From Cheiracanthium punctorium (lineage: Eukaryota; Arthropoda; Arachnida; Araneae; Cheiracanthiidae), in the NCBI GenBank assembly GCA_038373885.1, contig JAWZYV010012258.1:62001-126000 (forward strand): DNA of 64,000 nucleotides, read 5' to 3'. Position 1 is the stretch's first letter. The number at the start of each line of letters is the position of its first letter. Below are positions 1 through 10,013 of this stretch, piece after piece. The position numbers and the translations under genes are program-made. The notes below the pieces were generated by a model that saw only the letters and a program-made list of their open reading frames with translations, searched no databases and had not been told where the DNA came from.

Positions 1-1560
1 GATGCGTTGCAGCGCCATTTAGCGGCAAGTTAAAGCAAAATGGATAGTGAAAAATATTCTCCGTGTTCTAATATCCGCATGTACCAAATTTCATCGAAAT
101 CGGTTGGACGATATTCGCAAAAGAAAACGGCTAAACGGAATAGAATTCGATGCTCTGCTGCGCCACCTAATGGCAAGTTAGAGGAAAACGGATAGCATAA
201 AAACCTTCTCCATGATAAAAGACAGGTGAACCAAATTTCATGGTGATCGGTGAAACGGTGCTGGAGTTTTTCAACCTCATACACACATACAAACATTCAT
301 TTTTATCTATATTCAGTGTTATTATATCGCTCATTCGCTGCAACAACGTCATAATTAGAAAATCATGATTTTTGAGTTGATACTACCGGGACAATTGCAT
401 TAATTCGAACTTTTAACTGGCAGAGTGTCATTTCTGACCTTTTAAATTTCACCCGCGGAACGACGGTAGTAGCGTTTTGTAGAATATATGTTTCTTCACT
501 TTCACGGAAATTCAAATGCGTTTTTTGAAAAATCATGATTTTTGAGTTGTGACGTTGTTGAAACAAATGAGCGAATATACCAGTCTCAAATAAAATCCAG
601 TTTCAAATCTAAGCCTCGCCAAAGTGCCAACATACGCCATTTAGCAAGAGTTTTTCAGGGAATCATTCGAAGCATTGACTTAGCAGCAATCAAAATGGGA
701 AATGGTTTGACCGCCAAAAAGTAAAGCAAAGCCGGCATTTATTTGAAAAGTGGAATACCATAATACAGCCGCATTTTTTAAATTATCAACTATAACGTGT
801 TTTATTCATCGTTACTCCGATGTACTAAATGCGAAGATTTCAATTTTCTGAAATTTAGCGGAATTCCCTAACCACTTGGCGAGAATGCTGAAGATAGATC
901 TCTTGCATTCCCTTAATAACTGCATTATTTCTGCACGGATTATTAAAATTTAACGCTGTATTCTAATAAAACCTCTGCACTTGTTTTCAAAAATCTATTT
1001 GCTTAAGCTCTCAGTAAATTGCGCCAAGCCGAAAAATGTGCAAACCGCTAGAATTCACTTTCTCAAAAATCGGCATATCAGCCATTTTATTTTTCGCCAA
1101 ACTAAAAAATTTTACATATTAGCCTCGGAAATCTTCAATTCTTATTGTTTTGCGTATAAAACATTTCATTACTGCTCTGATTTCCATGCACGCGATATTA
1201 TAATAAAAAAAAATAACCTTACAAATATAAACTAACAAAAAAAAATCATTATTATTCTTTTATTTTAAGAATTTTAAACATATTATTCGGCAAAATCGCC
1301 ACACATGGCAACCACAATGCTTATTTCACACTTTTTTCACTACAGGGGTTACAATTACGGACAGCTTTCTGCGTGTAGAACATAAAAAATCGCTTAAATT
1401 CCGGGAACGGGTGGACTTTCAAAGTTTTAAAGTGGACTATCATTTATTCTATATTATTTCACATATCTGTACTAAATTTCAGGCTGATAGGCCCATTTTG
1501 TGGATTTGTATTGTAATGAAATCCACAAACAAACAGAATTTCATTTTTATTTATAACACT
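1..1560 (+). repeat. Interspersed repeat family A, copy 1 (cut by window start)
   Basis: This sequence matches 12,755-14,349 over most of its length, including the recurring phrase about a 'gccatttagcggcaagtta' site and the shared 3' end in TTTCATTTTTATTTATAA. The 5' part is outside the window. Compared with copy 2 it carries an extra 248 bp at 327-574 and lacks copy 2's internal tandem duplication. The frames open inside it are short and not shared between copies, so it looks non-coding. The 3' tail (A-rich, then ATTTATAA) suggests a non-LTR or similar non-autonomous retroelement, but the class is not certain. Confidence 0.8.
327..574. mobile_element. 248-bp TIR MITE nested in repeat A
   Basis: The ends are inverted repeats: TCGCTCATTCGCTGCAACAA on the left against TCGCTCATTTGTTTCAACAA read from the right, about 22 of 25 bases matching. 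The same site in copy 2 (about 13,075-13,090) is empty, which proves insertion. The flanks are TA-rich (ATA on both sides), so a short TA-type duplication is likely. The 14-bp palindrome AAAATCATGATTTT occurs near each end (about 359 and 528). There is no coding capacity and the superfamily is unassigned. Confidence 0.85.
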
Positions 1561-1625
1561 AGGGGCAAAGGCCCCCAGACTCGCTACGCTCGCTTTTCGT
1601 ATGAGGCATTCGGCCCCTAATAAGG
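1561..1625. repeat. GC-rich hairpin-like segment
   Basis: The segment starts AGGGGCAAAGGCCCCC and ends GGCCCCT about 50 bases later, so it can fold. It directly abuts the 3' end of repeat A. It could be the end of another element, but no second copy was seen here. Confidence 0.4.
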
Positions 1626-2530
1626 CTTATTCGTAAAAAAAGACATAATTTCAACAGACAAAACCCGAAGATTGGATCAGATAGAATGTTACTGAGCTAC
1701 ACATTGCTTGGTCTTGCATGTTCATTGGTACATAAAAATTTAAACTTCACACTACAGTAGACCCCCTCCCCTTCATAACACGGAAGATATTTTGTTATGG
1801 GAATCCGTGTTGTAGGGGTCCTGAGCTGTACTTCACCTTTAGTGCGGACTCCGCTTATAATCGCTGGAAAAATTATTTGCACTCCTCAGAAACACAATGA
1901 TATTTAATGTTGCCATTCAAAAGTTATATTAATTAGGAGCTAAAGCGTAATAAAATCAGAACGTATGTTTCAGCTGTATTTTTAATAATGTAAAACCTAT
2001 TGGACACCTTGCGAATTTGCTAATCATGGCGATTTTTCATTATTTGGGGACTTGCGTACATGTAAAGTTAATAAAAGCAACGGAACAGATAGAATAGCCT
2101 GCCGCCAATGGCGACTTTTCATTATTTGGCGATTTACACATGCTCACAACCTATATTTACTGTTCATTTAAGGCTACCGGAAAACTGTTATCCATATTTT
2201 CATTTACATAATCGTTTGCAGATGGGCGTACTTAACACCACGAATTATACCATCTCGTCGCGCTAGCCAATATCCAAAGTGTACTATAACTGCTATAATG
2301 GCATAGTTAACGCCGCCAAATATTTCTACTGGTAGCAAATAATCCAGCTTTACGAGAACCGGCTTTAAAATAATCTGCATTTTAATTATTTTTCATTTTC
2401 AAGAAATTAGTTATTTCTGTTTTGGAAAAACGAATAATCGCTCATTCTAAACTCCTGTTGTCTAAGCGAACTTACTATTTGAAAATTGTCAACTTTGTGT
2501 AACACATTTTGAGTTACTTATTTCATATAG
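1626..2530. other. Unannotated AT-rich stretch
   Basis: No open frame with coding character was seen. Phrases such as 'atggcgatttttcattatttgg' occur twice (about 2,026 and 2,106), so the stretch is probably old repeat DNA. Confidence 0.4.
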
Positions 2531-3190
2531 TTCTTATTTTGGCGTAAAATGGGCGTAATTCTAACTCATGTTTGTAAATTTCACGCGATTCTAGATACTT
2601 GGAAACGCGTTGTTGCAAAGGAATGAATGATTTTATGCCAAATCTGGCAAATATTCGGTTTATTTTTTCAGTTTTTTATTAATATCTTCTAAAATAATTC
2701 GATTTTCGAAATTTAAGTCAGCTTAGCAGGTTCCTCGGAATTTTACGAATCTGTGGGCACCTTAGTCGAAACTCAAATCCCTACGGTTTAGGAGGAGATA
2801 GGTCCACAAGCTTTGACAGCGCCAGCGGCCTTTACTTTTTTTAGAATTGAGAGATATAGATAGATTTGGCATAAAACTGGCATAATTTCCGTGGTATTTA
2901 ATGTTTTTCAGATGCACGCGCTTCTTTATTGAAGTAATAGCATTCTTGTTATTTCAAAACATGAATCATTTGAAACGGGCGAAACTCGCCAAGCATGGCA
3001 ACGTAAAAACGATTTTTAATTAATAATTATAAAAATAATTAAAAATCTAAAATTCTAAGTAGCCTATAACCTTCTCTAGTGTCCCATCTATATCTAAACC
3101 ATGCATCCTAATCGATTCAGCGGTTTAGTCGTGAAAGCGTCATAAACAAACAAACAAACTCACTTTCGCATTTATAATATTAGTTAGGAT
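2530..3190 (+). mobile_element. Non-LTR retroposon 3' fragment, RTE-like tail
   Basis: The last 120 bases read through 'cagcggtttagtcgtgaaag', a run of CAAA units, and 'tttcgcatttataatattag'. This kind of ending is known from many arthropod RTE-type and related non-autonomous retroposons. No reverse-transcriptase frame is left. The 5' limit is a guess. Confidence 0.5.
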
Positions 3191-3363
3191 ATAATTTTTC
3201 AATGCAAGCAAGGATATTATCATAAGATAAATAAATAAAACTATACATACTTCAAAAAACGTGGCTTTGACGGATGAGGCGATTTTTGCACGTAAACATT
3301 TTATTATTATTTTTTTAACCATTAATTAAATATTTTATTAATTGGACATTACTTGTATAAATG

Positions 3364-4562
3364 TACAGAGTATCCCAAAAAGTTGGTAACATGCTTTAAT
3401 TCTTTGTGGGCAGTGTAAACTGGAAAAAAAATGTTCAAATTAAGACAGGAAAATGTCTACGTCTAGAAAAAATTCCTCTCGTTCATTTTCGAAAAGTTAC
3501 ACTTTTTAAATTTGTATACGACTTCCGTACGAAAAGATTCCCTGTTAGTAAAATGTTACCGATGCATCAATGAGGTGATGTACCAAAATTTCAGCCTTTC
3601 ATCATAAAACGTCTAAGAGATATTTATAAATAAAGATGAGCAGGTGTATACATGAATTTGAGTGCAAAGGTTTATTGCTAGAGTGGGGAAAAATATGATA
3701 TTTCATTATTTCTGTACAGTCCCTGAAATGCAATCGTCCGGTGTGATTTTCTTGATTTGATAGACAGTGAAAAATGGTTTAAGTCAGCGCATAGTTATCT
3801 TCATACTTCTGACATTTTTTAGGATATAATTCTCAAATTTTGTGCATCCTCTCATTAGTGTATGAGTCACATTTTCCTAACTGGGAATATTTTTTTGTAC
3901 GGGTGTCGTATAACTTTTTGAAAATTAACGAAAGGATATCTTTCATAACGTAGTCTTTCTCCCCACCCCCCTCCCCCATAATTCGAGGGGTGAAAGCCGA
4001 AATTCGCTCATTTTTTAAGGAAGAACATGCTTTTTCCGCAAGCTTATATTTTCTGTGCCAAGAGCGAACCATGACATCGGCAATTATTTTGCATTCTTCT
4101 ATGTCCAGACTGACTGATAGAACATACAGACTCATGGTTGACTTTTGACACAAAATCCCAGGGACAATCAAAATTTTCTGTAAAAGGCTTTTTTTTATTT
4201 TTTTTTATTTTTTCAAAAACTTTGATCATCAAAATCTTCTTATGCACCTTGGTGGCTCACTTTAGGCACAGTTCAACTCATAGTAGTAATATCACTCGTT
4301 AGATAATAATGAGAGGTTCTGAAGAAGGCTAAGATATGTGTGATTGATGTTGGGCGTGCAGAGTTATTTGATATTGTAATTGCATGATTTAGAAGGCCAT
4401 TTACTACTCATGCCAAGAGGGACCATGTATGAAATTAGCTGGAAAAGAAGACTGAAGTACAGAAGAAACAAGATGAACTCACAGATATGGTGTTATTTAA
4501 AAAGTTTTTTATTATTTTAAATTAAAAAAAAATGTGTTGCCACCTTTCTTTGACATCTTGTA
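3364..4562. mobile_element. Degenerate Tc1/mariner-like TIR element, non-autonomous
   Basis: The left end (TACAGAGTATCCCAAAAAGT) and the reverse complement of the right end (TACAAGATGTCAAAGAAAGG) match at about 24 of 34 positions when the flanking bases are included, and both start with TA. The left end resembles the TACAGGGTGTCCC type of TIR known from mariner-like elements. The interior has no recognisable transposase; the longest open frame (3,833-4,171, minus) has no motif. The TIR divergence means the element is old. Confidence 0.5.
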
Positions 4563-5503
4563 TATTTATACTAATTACTGAAAAATCTTATAGGAATGAA
4601 CAGCTAAAAAATTATAACGGCAGGTAACATCTGAGAAATCTAATTTTAAACCCTTTGAATTATTTAAGAGAATCTATGAACACAGAAAATACTAAATAAG
4701 ATACCAACTATCGAATCTGCAACATCTACAACACACAGAACGTTTCTCGAACATTTTTGTTCAACAAACGTTTTTTACAGGCACTACTGTGCTTGTTTAT
4801 AATAGTTTAACTACATTTTAAAATATTCACAAGACAACGTTTTTTCAAATAAGTTGCTGATGCATGCTGTGCATTGTTTCTCTAATGATTTACTGAGAAA
4901 CAACAAATGGCGAAAAACGTTTATTAAACAAAAGAGAGCAAAATTGCATCTTAATAATAGTTCAGACAAAAGTATTTGTTCGGAAGCGTATAACGTTTAA
5001 TTCAATTTTAATGTGATTTATCTTTTTTTTGTAAGAATGTCTCGTGTTTCATTTCTTTGAAATTTTTTTTATTCAGAATACACATTCTTTTTGGGGTAAA
5101 ACTCTATAACGATTGTTTTTCTAGAAGAAACATTTCATGATTTAAATTGCATACAAAAGCACATTTTTGGATTTACCCAATTTTGTTGTATTTTAACTCT
5201 ATTTCTGCTTGTTAAAATATCATTTTATTAATTCTAAAAAATCCTTGTTTTTTTTTTTTTTTTACATTTACATGACACACAGAATTGTCAAGAATTTTAT
5301 TAAACGGAGTGTAAATGTTGAAAATGACTTGACATCCAAAGACCGAAATACGCGAGTTTACTATATTTTAAAGCTTTTTCGTTGCTTTTACTCACGATCT
5401 TATATATTTTGACAAATGTTTTACTTTTCGTAAACTGAACTTCTCCAGATGCAACGTTAATGGGAGTTAAAACTTTCTCCGGCAAAGGGATACCTCTCTT
5501 TAC
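4563..5503. other. Unannotated AT-rich stretch
   Basis: Low-complexity AT-rich DNA with poly-T runs. No gene, RNA or clear repeat boundary was identified. Confidence 0.4.
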
Positions 5504-6440
5504 AGTCCGGGAGCCAGCGACAGATTTTTGCGACCAAAATCCTCTCGGCCCATAATTTCTCAGATGATTAAGACGGTTGTGTGTTGAAGCATGGTGATCG
5601 TCAGCTGCCGCACCATGGGTGGGTTCGGCGGCGGCCGCCTTCCAGACACGTAAAAAAAAAAAAAAATTCAGTCATTTCCTCCCGGTTGAAAATTTCTGAA
5701 ATAATAGTTGGCACAGTACTTGTTTGAAAAAAAACCGTCAGCTGGCCAAGCGGCGGTGGATTATACGTCAGCTGCTTATACGAACATGTAAAAAAAAAAT
5801 TTTTTTTCAATGATTTCCTCCCGGTTGAAAATTTGACAGATGTTAGTTTACATTCTACTTTAAATAAAAAAACAAGTCAGCTGGCTGTATGCCGGTGGAA
5901 AACCCGTCAGCTGGCACAGTGAAAGTGTGACGCGGAAAGGTAGTGTGGCCGCCGCTAGCCTATTTCAATGCACCAGCTGACGGATTTTCCCCCGCGCATA
6001 CGGCCAGCTGAATTTTTTTTATTATGGCAAGAATTATGTCAACTATCATTTGACAAATTTTCAGCCGGGAGGAAATAACACACTTTATTTTATTGGACAC
6101 AACGTGCTGATATCCTCAATAATCCTACTATTTTTCATAATTATGTATAGAAATATAAAAAAAACAAAAACCAAAAAAATCTGTGCTACTTTTAAAACAT
6201 GAAAACCACCGTTTTCCTCATTTTTAAGCGATTTTTTGGCATTTTCAGCTCCATTTTATTTCTCCGAGTCAAAAAAGTTTATCATTTGTGTGACACAATT
6301 CGGCTCTGCAAGCGGAAAAGGACGTTATATTGACGTTATATCCGGCTTTGAAGGAAAAATTGTGATTCCTTCCTTTTAAATTGCTTTCCTAGATTACACA
6401 GTTTAATTTTTCTTCTCAAAAATAAATCGAGGATTTATAA

Positions 6441-7080
6441 GCGGACTTCGAGCCAAGTAAAGAAATCGTCCGCCTGTATATAAGAATGGCTATGTACGCC
6501 ATTTGACAACAAGGAACATATTCTTTCCAAGATTGAAGAGTTCGTTTGCCATATCCAGAGCCTTATTATCGCATGGGCAGATCGGGACTTTGCCCAGGGC
6601 CCCCGGCTCGAGAAGGCCCCCAATTTCAAATATTGTTCTGAAATATATCAAAATTTTATGAAAAATAAAACAAATTTCATAGAATGGGGCCCCCAAAATC
6701 ATCAATGCCCGGGCCCCCGCTGGTCATAATCAGGTTCTGGCCATATCTACGGATTTAAGCGATTAAAAAGCATTGATGAGGCAAGAGTAGCAATGTTTCA
6801 AAAAACCTATAAACTGCTCAACAACGACGCTTTCCGATTACCCCCAAAAAGCATTGATGGCTCAGCTCTACCACCGTGCAAAGCGGAGCTATATCAACAT
6901 TTTTTAAGAGCATGTTTCATCGCAAGAATTTGGACGCACGCACACCTTTAAGTTCCCACCGCCGAGACCCATTCCGACTATGGCTGGGTAGAAGTTGAGA
7001 GAAAGTACGGCTTTACTTGGTTCGCTGGCAGCCAGTTACCAACGTCTGTTACTGAAATTACAATTCAGCCCGCAAAAGGT
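6441..7080 (+). pseudogene. Broken exon of a transposon-associated arthropod protein
   Basis: After removal of the 184-bp hAT MITE and its duplicated 8 bases, the reading continues in frame through the insertion site. Recognisable segments, in order, are a stretch ending RLYIRMAMYA, then KIEEFVCHIYGFKR, then LPPCKAELYQHFLRACFIAR, and after a frameshift YGFTWFAGSQLPTSVTEI. I recall this pattern (LPPCK...L...RA..IA.IW, then GW...Y.F.W..G.QLP) from many unnamed arthropod and cnidarian predicted proteins; the family name and function are unknown to me. There are frameshifts near 6,500 and near 6,945. The last codons run into AAAAG|gtatga at 7,079, a plausible splice donor, and TTATAAG just before 6,441 could be an acceptor. 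Its place between long TIRs suggests that it belongs to the transposon rather than to the host. Confidence 0.6.
6556..6739. mobile_element. 184-bp hAT MITE with exact 8-bp TSD
   Basis: The element is flanked by GCCATATC at 6,548-6,555 and 6,740-6,747. Its ends are CAGAGCCTTATTA and, inverted, CAGAACCTGATTA, typical of hAT transposons. The interior is rich in GGGCCCCC tracts, as in many hAT MITEs. Removing it and one TSD restores the reading frame of the host exon exactly. Confidence 0.93.
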
Positions 7081-7111
7081 ATGAACACTTTTTCAGTTTT
7101 ACTCATATCGC

Positions 7112-7168
7112 TTATATACATACATATCATATATATATATATATACACATATATATACATATATATAT
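7112..7168. repeat. TA/TACA microsatellite
   Basis: Interrupted (TA)n with TACA units, just inside the right TIR of the 5.5-7.6 kb element. Confidence 0.9.
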
Positions 7169-7819
7169 ATATATATAGACCAGCTGACGGGTTTTCCACC
7201 GGCATACAGCCAGCTGACTTGTTTTTTTATTTAAAATAGAATGTAAACTAACATCTGTCAAATTTTCAACCGGGAGGAAATCATTGAAAAAAATTTTTTT
7301 TTTTACATGTTCGTATGAGCAGCTGGCGTATAATCCACCGCCGCTTGGCCAGCTGACGGTATTTTTTCAAACAAGTACTGTGCCAACTATTATTTCAGAA
7401 ATTTTCAACCGGGAGGAAATGACTGAATTTTTTTTTTTTTTTACGTGTCTGGAAGGCGGCCGCCGCCGAACCCACCCATGGTGCGGCAGCTGACGATCAC
7501 CAGGCTTCAACACACAACTATCTTAATCATCTGACGAATTATGGGCCGGGAAGAAATAACTGACCAAAATCTGTCGCTGGCTCCCGGACTATTACGCAAT
7601 TTAAATTGCAGTTTCAAGCAATAAAAAATATGACTGTCCGCAATTAAAAAACTTTTATGGTTTCCACTCATGAACTCTTTTCTTTTGACGTCTTGTTTTA
7701 TCTGCCGTCTGCTTTATGCTGAAAATCGTTTGAAATTATTGCATCTGAGGAAAAAAACTTGCAATCTACTTGCGAGATGACTCATAAAAGAAATACAACG
7801 GCCCTGTGTGACAAAGTCA

Positions 7820-8115
7820 CACGGCGCCGTGGTAGCCCAGTCGTTAAGCGTTGGATTACTAACTGGAAGGTTGCGGGTTCCATTCCGGCATACCACGAAA
7901 GACCACCGTGTACATTCGGTGTAAGTGGTTCCGAAAATCAACTCGGCGGTCGCAAGCATTTTCTGAGAGGGGGGGGGGGTCGTGTCAGTATTCAGAAGTC
8001 CACCACCTTCTGAGGAGGTTCCAAATTGTGGCGGAAAACTCCGGGAAGGACGTGTGTCATTCTAAATGGCATACTCAGTAACGTGAGCTGTCCTCTACCG
8101 GCAAACAAACAGTCA
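7820..8115 (+). mobile_element. tRNA-derived SINE
   Basis: The head (7,826-7,902) has an A-box-like TGGTAGCCCAGTCG and a B-box-like GGTTCCATTCC at the spacing of a tRNA gene. A non-tRNA body follows and the element ends near GCAAACAAACAG. A run of 12 G at about 7,969 lies inside it. The head cannot form a complete, clean cloverleaf, so it is not a working tRNA gene. Confidence 0.7.
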
Positions 8116-8413
8116 CCCGAGTTTCAAGCTAAATGTAGATTTGCTCCATTGCAAAATGATTTCTTAAAACACGTTGTGCTTGTTTGTTTATTTGTTTATC
8201 ATTAAAGTAAAGGTATGCGAAGACTATATGGCGAAGGGAGGGATGCCTTGGTTGGAGAAATTTTAAGGGGTTTTTAAAGTTGCATCTGAAAAAAGCAGCC
8301 TAAAACTTCAGACCTTTCTATCGACAGCCGCGTGAGAGGTCAAAACCATAGACCTGCACAAGTTAGCCATCTCCCAGTGTCTTATATTTACTCGCCCACT
8401 AGTCGGCTTGAAA
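8116..8413. other. Unannotated spacer
   Basis: No feature recognised between the SINE and the Tc1 element. Confidence 0.4.
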
Positions 8414-8637
8414 TACATTGGCCTCGAAAAGTTAAGGAACAACCTGTTTTTTGTGCATAATTTGCATATGAATGAATGTACAAACACCAAATTTGCATGA
8501 CATGTGCACAAAACTGTTATGTACTGACTGCAACTTAGAATTTTACATTAGAAAAGCGCAAAAATGATTTACACACACACAACAAAAAAATGAATGCAAT
8601 CTTGCTGGAAAAGTCCATTCTTGCAAAAAATAATATA

Positions 8638-9729
8638 TTACAGTTTTATGTGGTGAAATGGCATAGAAACATAACAAAAATGAGTTTTAATAAGGGATAT
8701 GCCCACCTCTAGCTTAAATGCATTGGCGGCATCAACTTTCTTCGTTGTCAAGTTGTCGGTTACCGAAATGGGAAGCGAAGACCAGACACGGAGTAAGCTT
8801 TGTTCCAGCTCTCCTAAAGACCTTAGAGGTGGAATTAAAGCAGCAGCCTGTCTACCAAGATAGTCCCAAAAATGCTCTATCGGATTCAGGTCTGGAGATT
8901 GAGCTGGCCATTCCATTTGCTCTAAACCAAGACCTTCAAGATATTCCTCAATAACTACAGCTGGGTGAGGTCGTGCGTTATCGTCCATCCGAATGAAATC
9001 ATTGCCAAGTGCACCAGTATGTGGGCGGACATATGGATCAAGGACCTCATCCCGATATCTCACACCAGTCAGAGTTCCACCCTTAAACACATGCAGGTCA
9101 GAGTGACCACCGAGTGAAATCTCTGCCCAGAACATTATTCCACCACCTCGGTAACTGTGTCTTTCAACAGTGTTGGATTGATGGTATCTGGTGTTTTGTG
9201 CCTCACTCGCCAGTGTGAATTGCTCTCCAGCGTGAATATGGATTCGTCTGTAAAGAGTTCAGACGCCCACCGCTGTCTGATCCAGGAAACGTGTTCTCTT
9301 ACCCAAGATAAGTGGGCCCTTCACTGTCGTCCGTTGAGGGGGACACACACAACTGGTCGCCTTGCATAAAGACCTGCATTGTAAAGACGCCTTCGTGACA
9401 TACCAGCGGATATTCTTCTCCCTGATGCTACAGAGTGGTCTGCAACAAGTTGAGGCACAGAAATGCTTCTTCTCCTTCGAGCCGAAAGAGCTATAAAAGG
9501 TCTTTTGCAGGTGTTACAACACGTCCAGAAGACATGTTTCAGGCTCGTGGCCGGCCTGAAACGTGTCTTCTGGACAAAGAAGCTTTGATTTGATCTTGAT
9601 TCCAGAGACGGTGGACCACACTGCGAGACACATTAAGTCGCCTAACAGCATCAGCCTGTGACAACCCCATTTCCATCCACCCGACAACCCGCCACCTTAA
9701 CGATCGGGCAAACGGCTTCTCTCAGACAT
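8638..9729 (-). pseudogene. Tc1-type transposase pseudogene (DD34E)
   Basis: The start codon is taken at 9,729 (MSERSRLPDR), which fits a Tc1 transposase of about 340 residues. A frameshift follows within ten codons. Next come the paired helix-turn-helix DNA-binding segments (RWRVVGWMEMGLSQADAVRR, then NVSRSVVHRLWNQ). The catalytic domain keeps the first Asp in FTDESIF, the second in DDNARPH and the Glu in PDLNPIEHFW. There are 34 residues between the second Asp and the Glu, the DD34E signature of Tc1-like enzymes. Defects: the early frameshift, a 24-base inverted duplication with an in-frame TGA (9,523-9,546), and a frameshift just before GGGIMFW (near 9,140). The cut-and-paste function is known for the family; this copy is dead. 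Confidence 0.93.
9523..9575. repeat. Snap-back inverted duplication inside the Tc1 gene
   Basis: The 24 bases at 9,523-9,546 are a near-perfect inverted copy of 9,552-9,575, separated by a few bases. Deleting them restores the normal Tc1 reading (GRPR followed by VVTPAKD), so they are an insertion copied from the adjacent sequence. Confidence 0.85.
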
Positions 9730-10013
9730 TGCGGGAACCCACTTGCCTTGCCTATTGTCAACGAATCTGCTAACGAAAGTTGTAAATCAACAAAAGTTAC
9801 AAGCGCAATTATGAAAGCCTGATATTTGCATAGTTTTCTCTCAGTCATATATGCATGTTCTTTTTTATAAAAAAGTGGTAGCTGTCGTTTTTGCATAAAT
9901 TTTCATGAAGTTCATTTTTATCATTTATATAAACTATAAATTTTATTGTTAGTGTCATTTTTTTATGGTGAGCTTCGGAAAACACTGTTCCTTAACTATT
10001 GGAAGCCAGAGTA

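Larger units (their letters stand above)
5504..7590. mobile_element. 2.1-kb DNA transposon with about 400-bp TIRs and CAGCTG arrays
   Basis: The left arm (5,504 to about 5,910) and right arm (about 7,180-7,590) are near-identical inverted copies starting AGTCCGGGAGCCAGCGACAG. Inside the arms, GTCAGCTG/CAGCTGAC recurs about a dozen times and 'ccgggaggaaat' recurs in every arm segment. A third, more diverged arm-like block sits at 5,965-6,085. The interior carries a broken protein-coding exon (6,441-7,080), so this is probably a decayed copy of an autonomous element. TTAC occurs at both flanks, but with one extra base on the right, so the TSD is uncertain. The superfamily is not recognised. Confidence 0.85.
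8414..10013 (-). mobile_element. Full-length dead Tc1-type transposon
   Basis: TA dinucleotides flank 28-bp TIRs: TACATTGGCCTCGAAAAGTT on the left and, inverted from the right, TACTCTGGCTTCCAATAGTT, both followed by AAGGAACA. The length of 1,600 bp is normal for Tc1 elements. The single gene is on the minus strand and is broken, so the copy could move only with a transposase supplied in trans, if at all. Confidence 0.9.

Noticed and set aside
5601..5810. Mirror frames of 69 codons at 5,601-5,810 and 7,284-7,493
   Set aside because: They are the same TIR read from both arms; identical because the arms are inverted copies, not because of coding constraint.
5490..7600. Exact target duplication for the 2.1-kb long-TIR element
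   Set aside because: TTAC is seen at both flanks only if one extra base is allowed on the right; left undefined.
7826..7902. Possible tRNA gene
   Set aside because: A and B boxes are present but the acceptor stem does not pair and a SINE body follows directly.
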